This document shows positions 63,400-64,000 of a DNA stretch of 64,000 nucleotides, in pieces (position 1 is the first letter of the stretch; every line of letters begins with the position of its first letter). The stretch is from UBA1847 sp942492205 (GTDB taxonomy: Bacteria > Pseudomonadota > Gammaproteobacteria > Steroidobacterales > Woeseiaceae). The notes under the pieces were generated by a model. It did not search any database and was not told the origin of the DNA. It was given only the letters and a program-made list of their open reading frames with translations. The stretch spans positions 62,001 through 126,000 of the forward strand of contig CALODT010000005.1 of NCBI GenBank assembly GCA_942492205.1. The letters are read 5' to 3'. A program made the position numbers and the translations under genes.

Positions 63400-64000
63400 T
63401 CAGGCAAACTCGTCCAGGTACTTGGGCAGCATTTCGCGCCAGGTCTGCCAGTCGTGATGCCATTCAGGCCCCCAGGGATCGACCCGGTTGGGAATGCCTT
63501 TTGCGCCGAGCAGTCGGGCAAGTCGCCAGGATTCGCCAATGTCTTCATAGTTGCCTTCGCCCGATGGCAGCAGCACCAGTCTCTTGCGAAGCATCTCGAG
63601 CTGCGGGCCTTGCAGGTCAGCCAGGTAGTGCACAGGCGAGGAAAAATAGAAATCCAGGTTGAACTTGCCTTCCAGGTATTTCGACAGGTCGAAGGTGCCG
63701 CTCATGGCGATCGCGAGCCGGTAGGCATCCGGGTGGCGGCACAGCGTCGCGACCGCATTGAAAGCGCCGATTGATGCGCCGGCTGTAATGATCTCGATGT
63801 CCTCCGACTCGCAATCCCTGCGAATAGCGGGCGTGATTTCGGAATAGACAAGGTCGTCAAACGCGTTCTGCAGGGCCGAGCAATATTCCGCGGAGTGCTC
63901 CCCGCCAAACCATGCGCGGCCGGCAATGCTGTCAGTCGAGTACACTTTGATTCGTCCGGCATCCAGTAGCGGCTGCAATGCGCCGATCAGGTGGAAGCGC
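63400..64000 (-). CDS. Esterase-family hydrolase, 5' end outside window
   Basis: The C-terminal 200 residues of an alpha/beta-hydrolase of the putative esterase family are visible. The nucleophile elbow GASIGAFNA comes in the middle, followed by DPWGPEWHHDWQTWREMLP, whose His is the likely triad base. The frame stays open through base 64000 upstream (RFHLIGALQP), so the gene is cut by the window. Similar esterases are often found with ATP-grasp and PGM1-like genes; it probably belongs to the same cluster. Confidence 0.8.
   Translation of the reverse strand, partial: RFHLIGALQPLLDAGRIKVYSTDSIAGRAWFGGEHSAEYCSALQNAFDDLVYSEITPAIRRDCESEDIEIITAGASIGAFNAVATLCRHPDAYRLAIAMSGTFDLSKYLEGKFNLDFYFSSPVHYLADLQGPQLEMLRKRLVLLPSGEGNYEDIGESWRLARLLGAKGIPNRVDPWGPEWHHDWQTWREMLPKYLDEFA

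Noticed and set aside
1..64000. CRISPR array, transposase, integrase, tRNA or rRNA genes
   Set aside because: None were recognised; the only clear long repeat is the 85-bp pair. Short tRNA genes cannot be fully excluded by eye.

Overview
This window carries an almost complete photosynthesis gene cluster (PGC) of an aerobic anoxygenic purple phototroph, at roughly 4.0-52.8 kb, with flanking chromosomal genes on both sides. The bacteriochlorophyll a set (bchFNBHLM, bchIDO, bchCXYZ, bchP, bchG), the type II reaction centre genes (pufLMC, puhA), LH1 (pufBA) and the oxygen-dependent cyclase acsF (with no bchE) point to an oxygen-respiring proteobacterium. A gammaproteobacterial host is my best guess from protein style, but I cannot prove it from this window. 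Carotenoid genes are crtB, crtI, crtC, crtD, crtE and crtF without crtA, which suggests a spirilloxanthin-type pathway. LH2 (puc) genes are not seen here.

Layout: (1) 1-3.9 kb: a frameshifted, edge-cut secreted repeat protein; htpX; a pirin/hydrolase pair. (2) 4.05-11.6 kb, minus strand: ppaA/aerR, ppsR/crtJ, bchG, the G2-type transporter gene, bchP and an unexpected HMG-CoA synthase-like gene. (3) 11.9-31.9 kb, plus strand: one unbroken, tightly overlapping array bchFNBHLM-lhaA-puhA-puhBC(fused)-acsF-puhE-bchIDO-DUF3422-crtB and a 43-codon membrane ORF. (4) 31.9-43.9 kb: crtC divergent from crtEF, then bchCXYZ-pufQBALMC. (5) 43.9-52.8 kb: a minus-strand operon ATP-grasp/GNAT/hydrolase/bciB that converges on pufC and diverges from a P450-crtD pair, which itself converges on crtI. 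(6) 52.8-55.1 kb: two membrane proteins and a patch of gene remnants (pirin, DUF3422 and an 85-bp copy of a downstream gene's 3' end). (7) 55.1-64 kb: mgtE, then a cluster of three ATP-grasp proteins, a PGM1-like peptide ligase, a glycogen synthase and an esterase.

The PGC genes cover the route from protoporphyrin IX to phytylated bacteriochlorophyll a, reaction-centre and LH1 assembly, and pigment regulation by the PpsR/PpaA (CrtJ/AerR) pair. Perfect or one-off TGT-N12-ACA motifs, the PpsR/CrtJ recognition pattern, lie upstream of bchC, between crtC and crtE, between ppaA and bchF, and upstream of bchG. Most overlap a TTGACA element.

The most unusual content is the PuhB-PuhC fusion; the HMG-CoA synthase gene beside bchP; the ATP-grasp + GNAT pair embedded in the PGC; the recombination scar to the right of the PGC, with pirin homologs bracketing the whole cluster; and the multi-ligase/GlgA cluster at the right edge, which has the architecture of an uncharacterised peptide- or glycan-conjugate pathway. 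I saw no tRNA, rRNA, CRISPR array, transposase or integrase.
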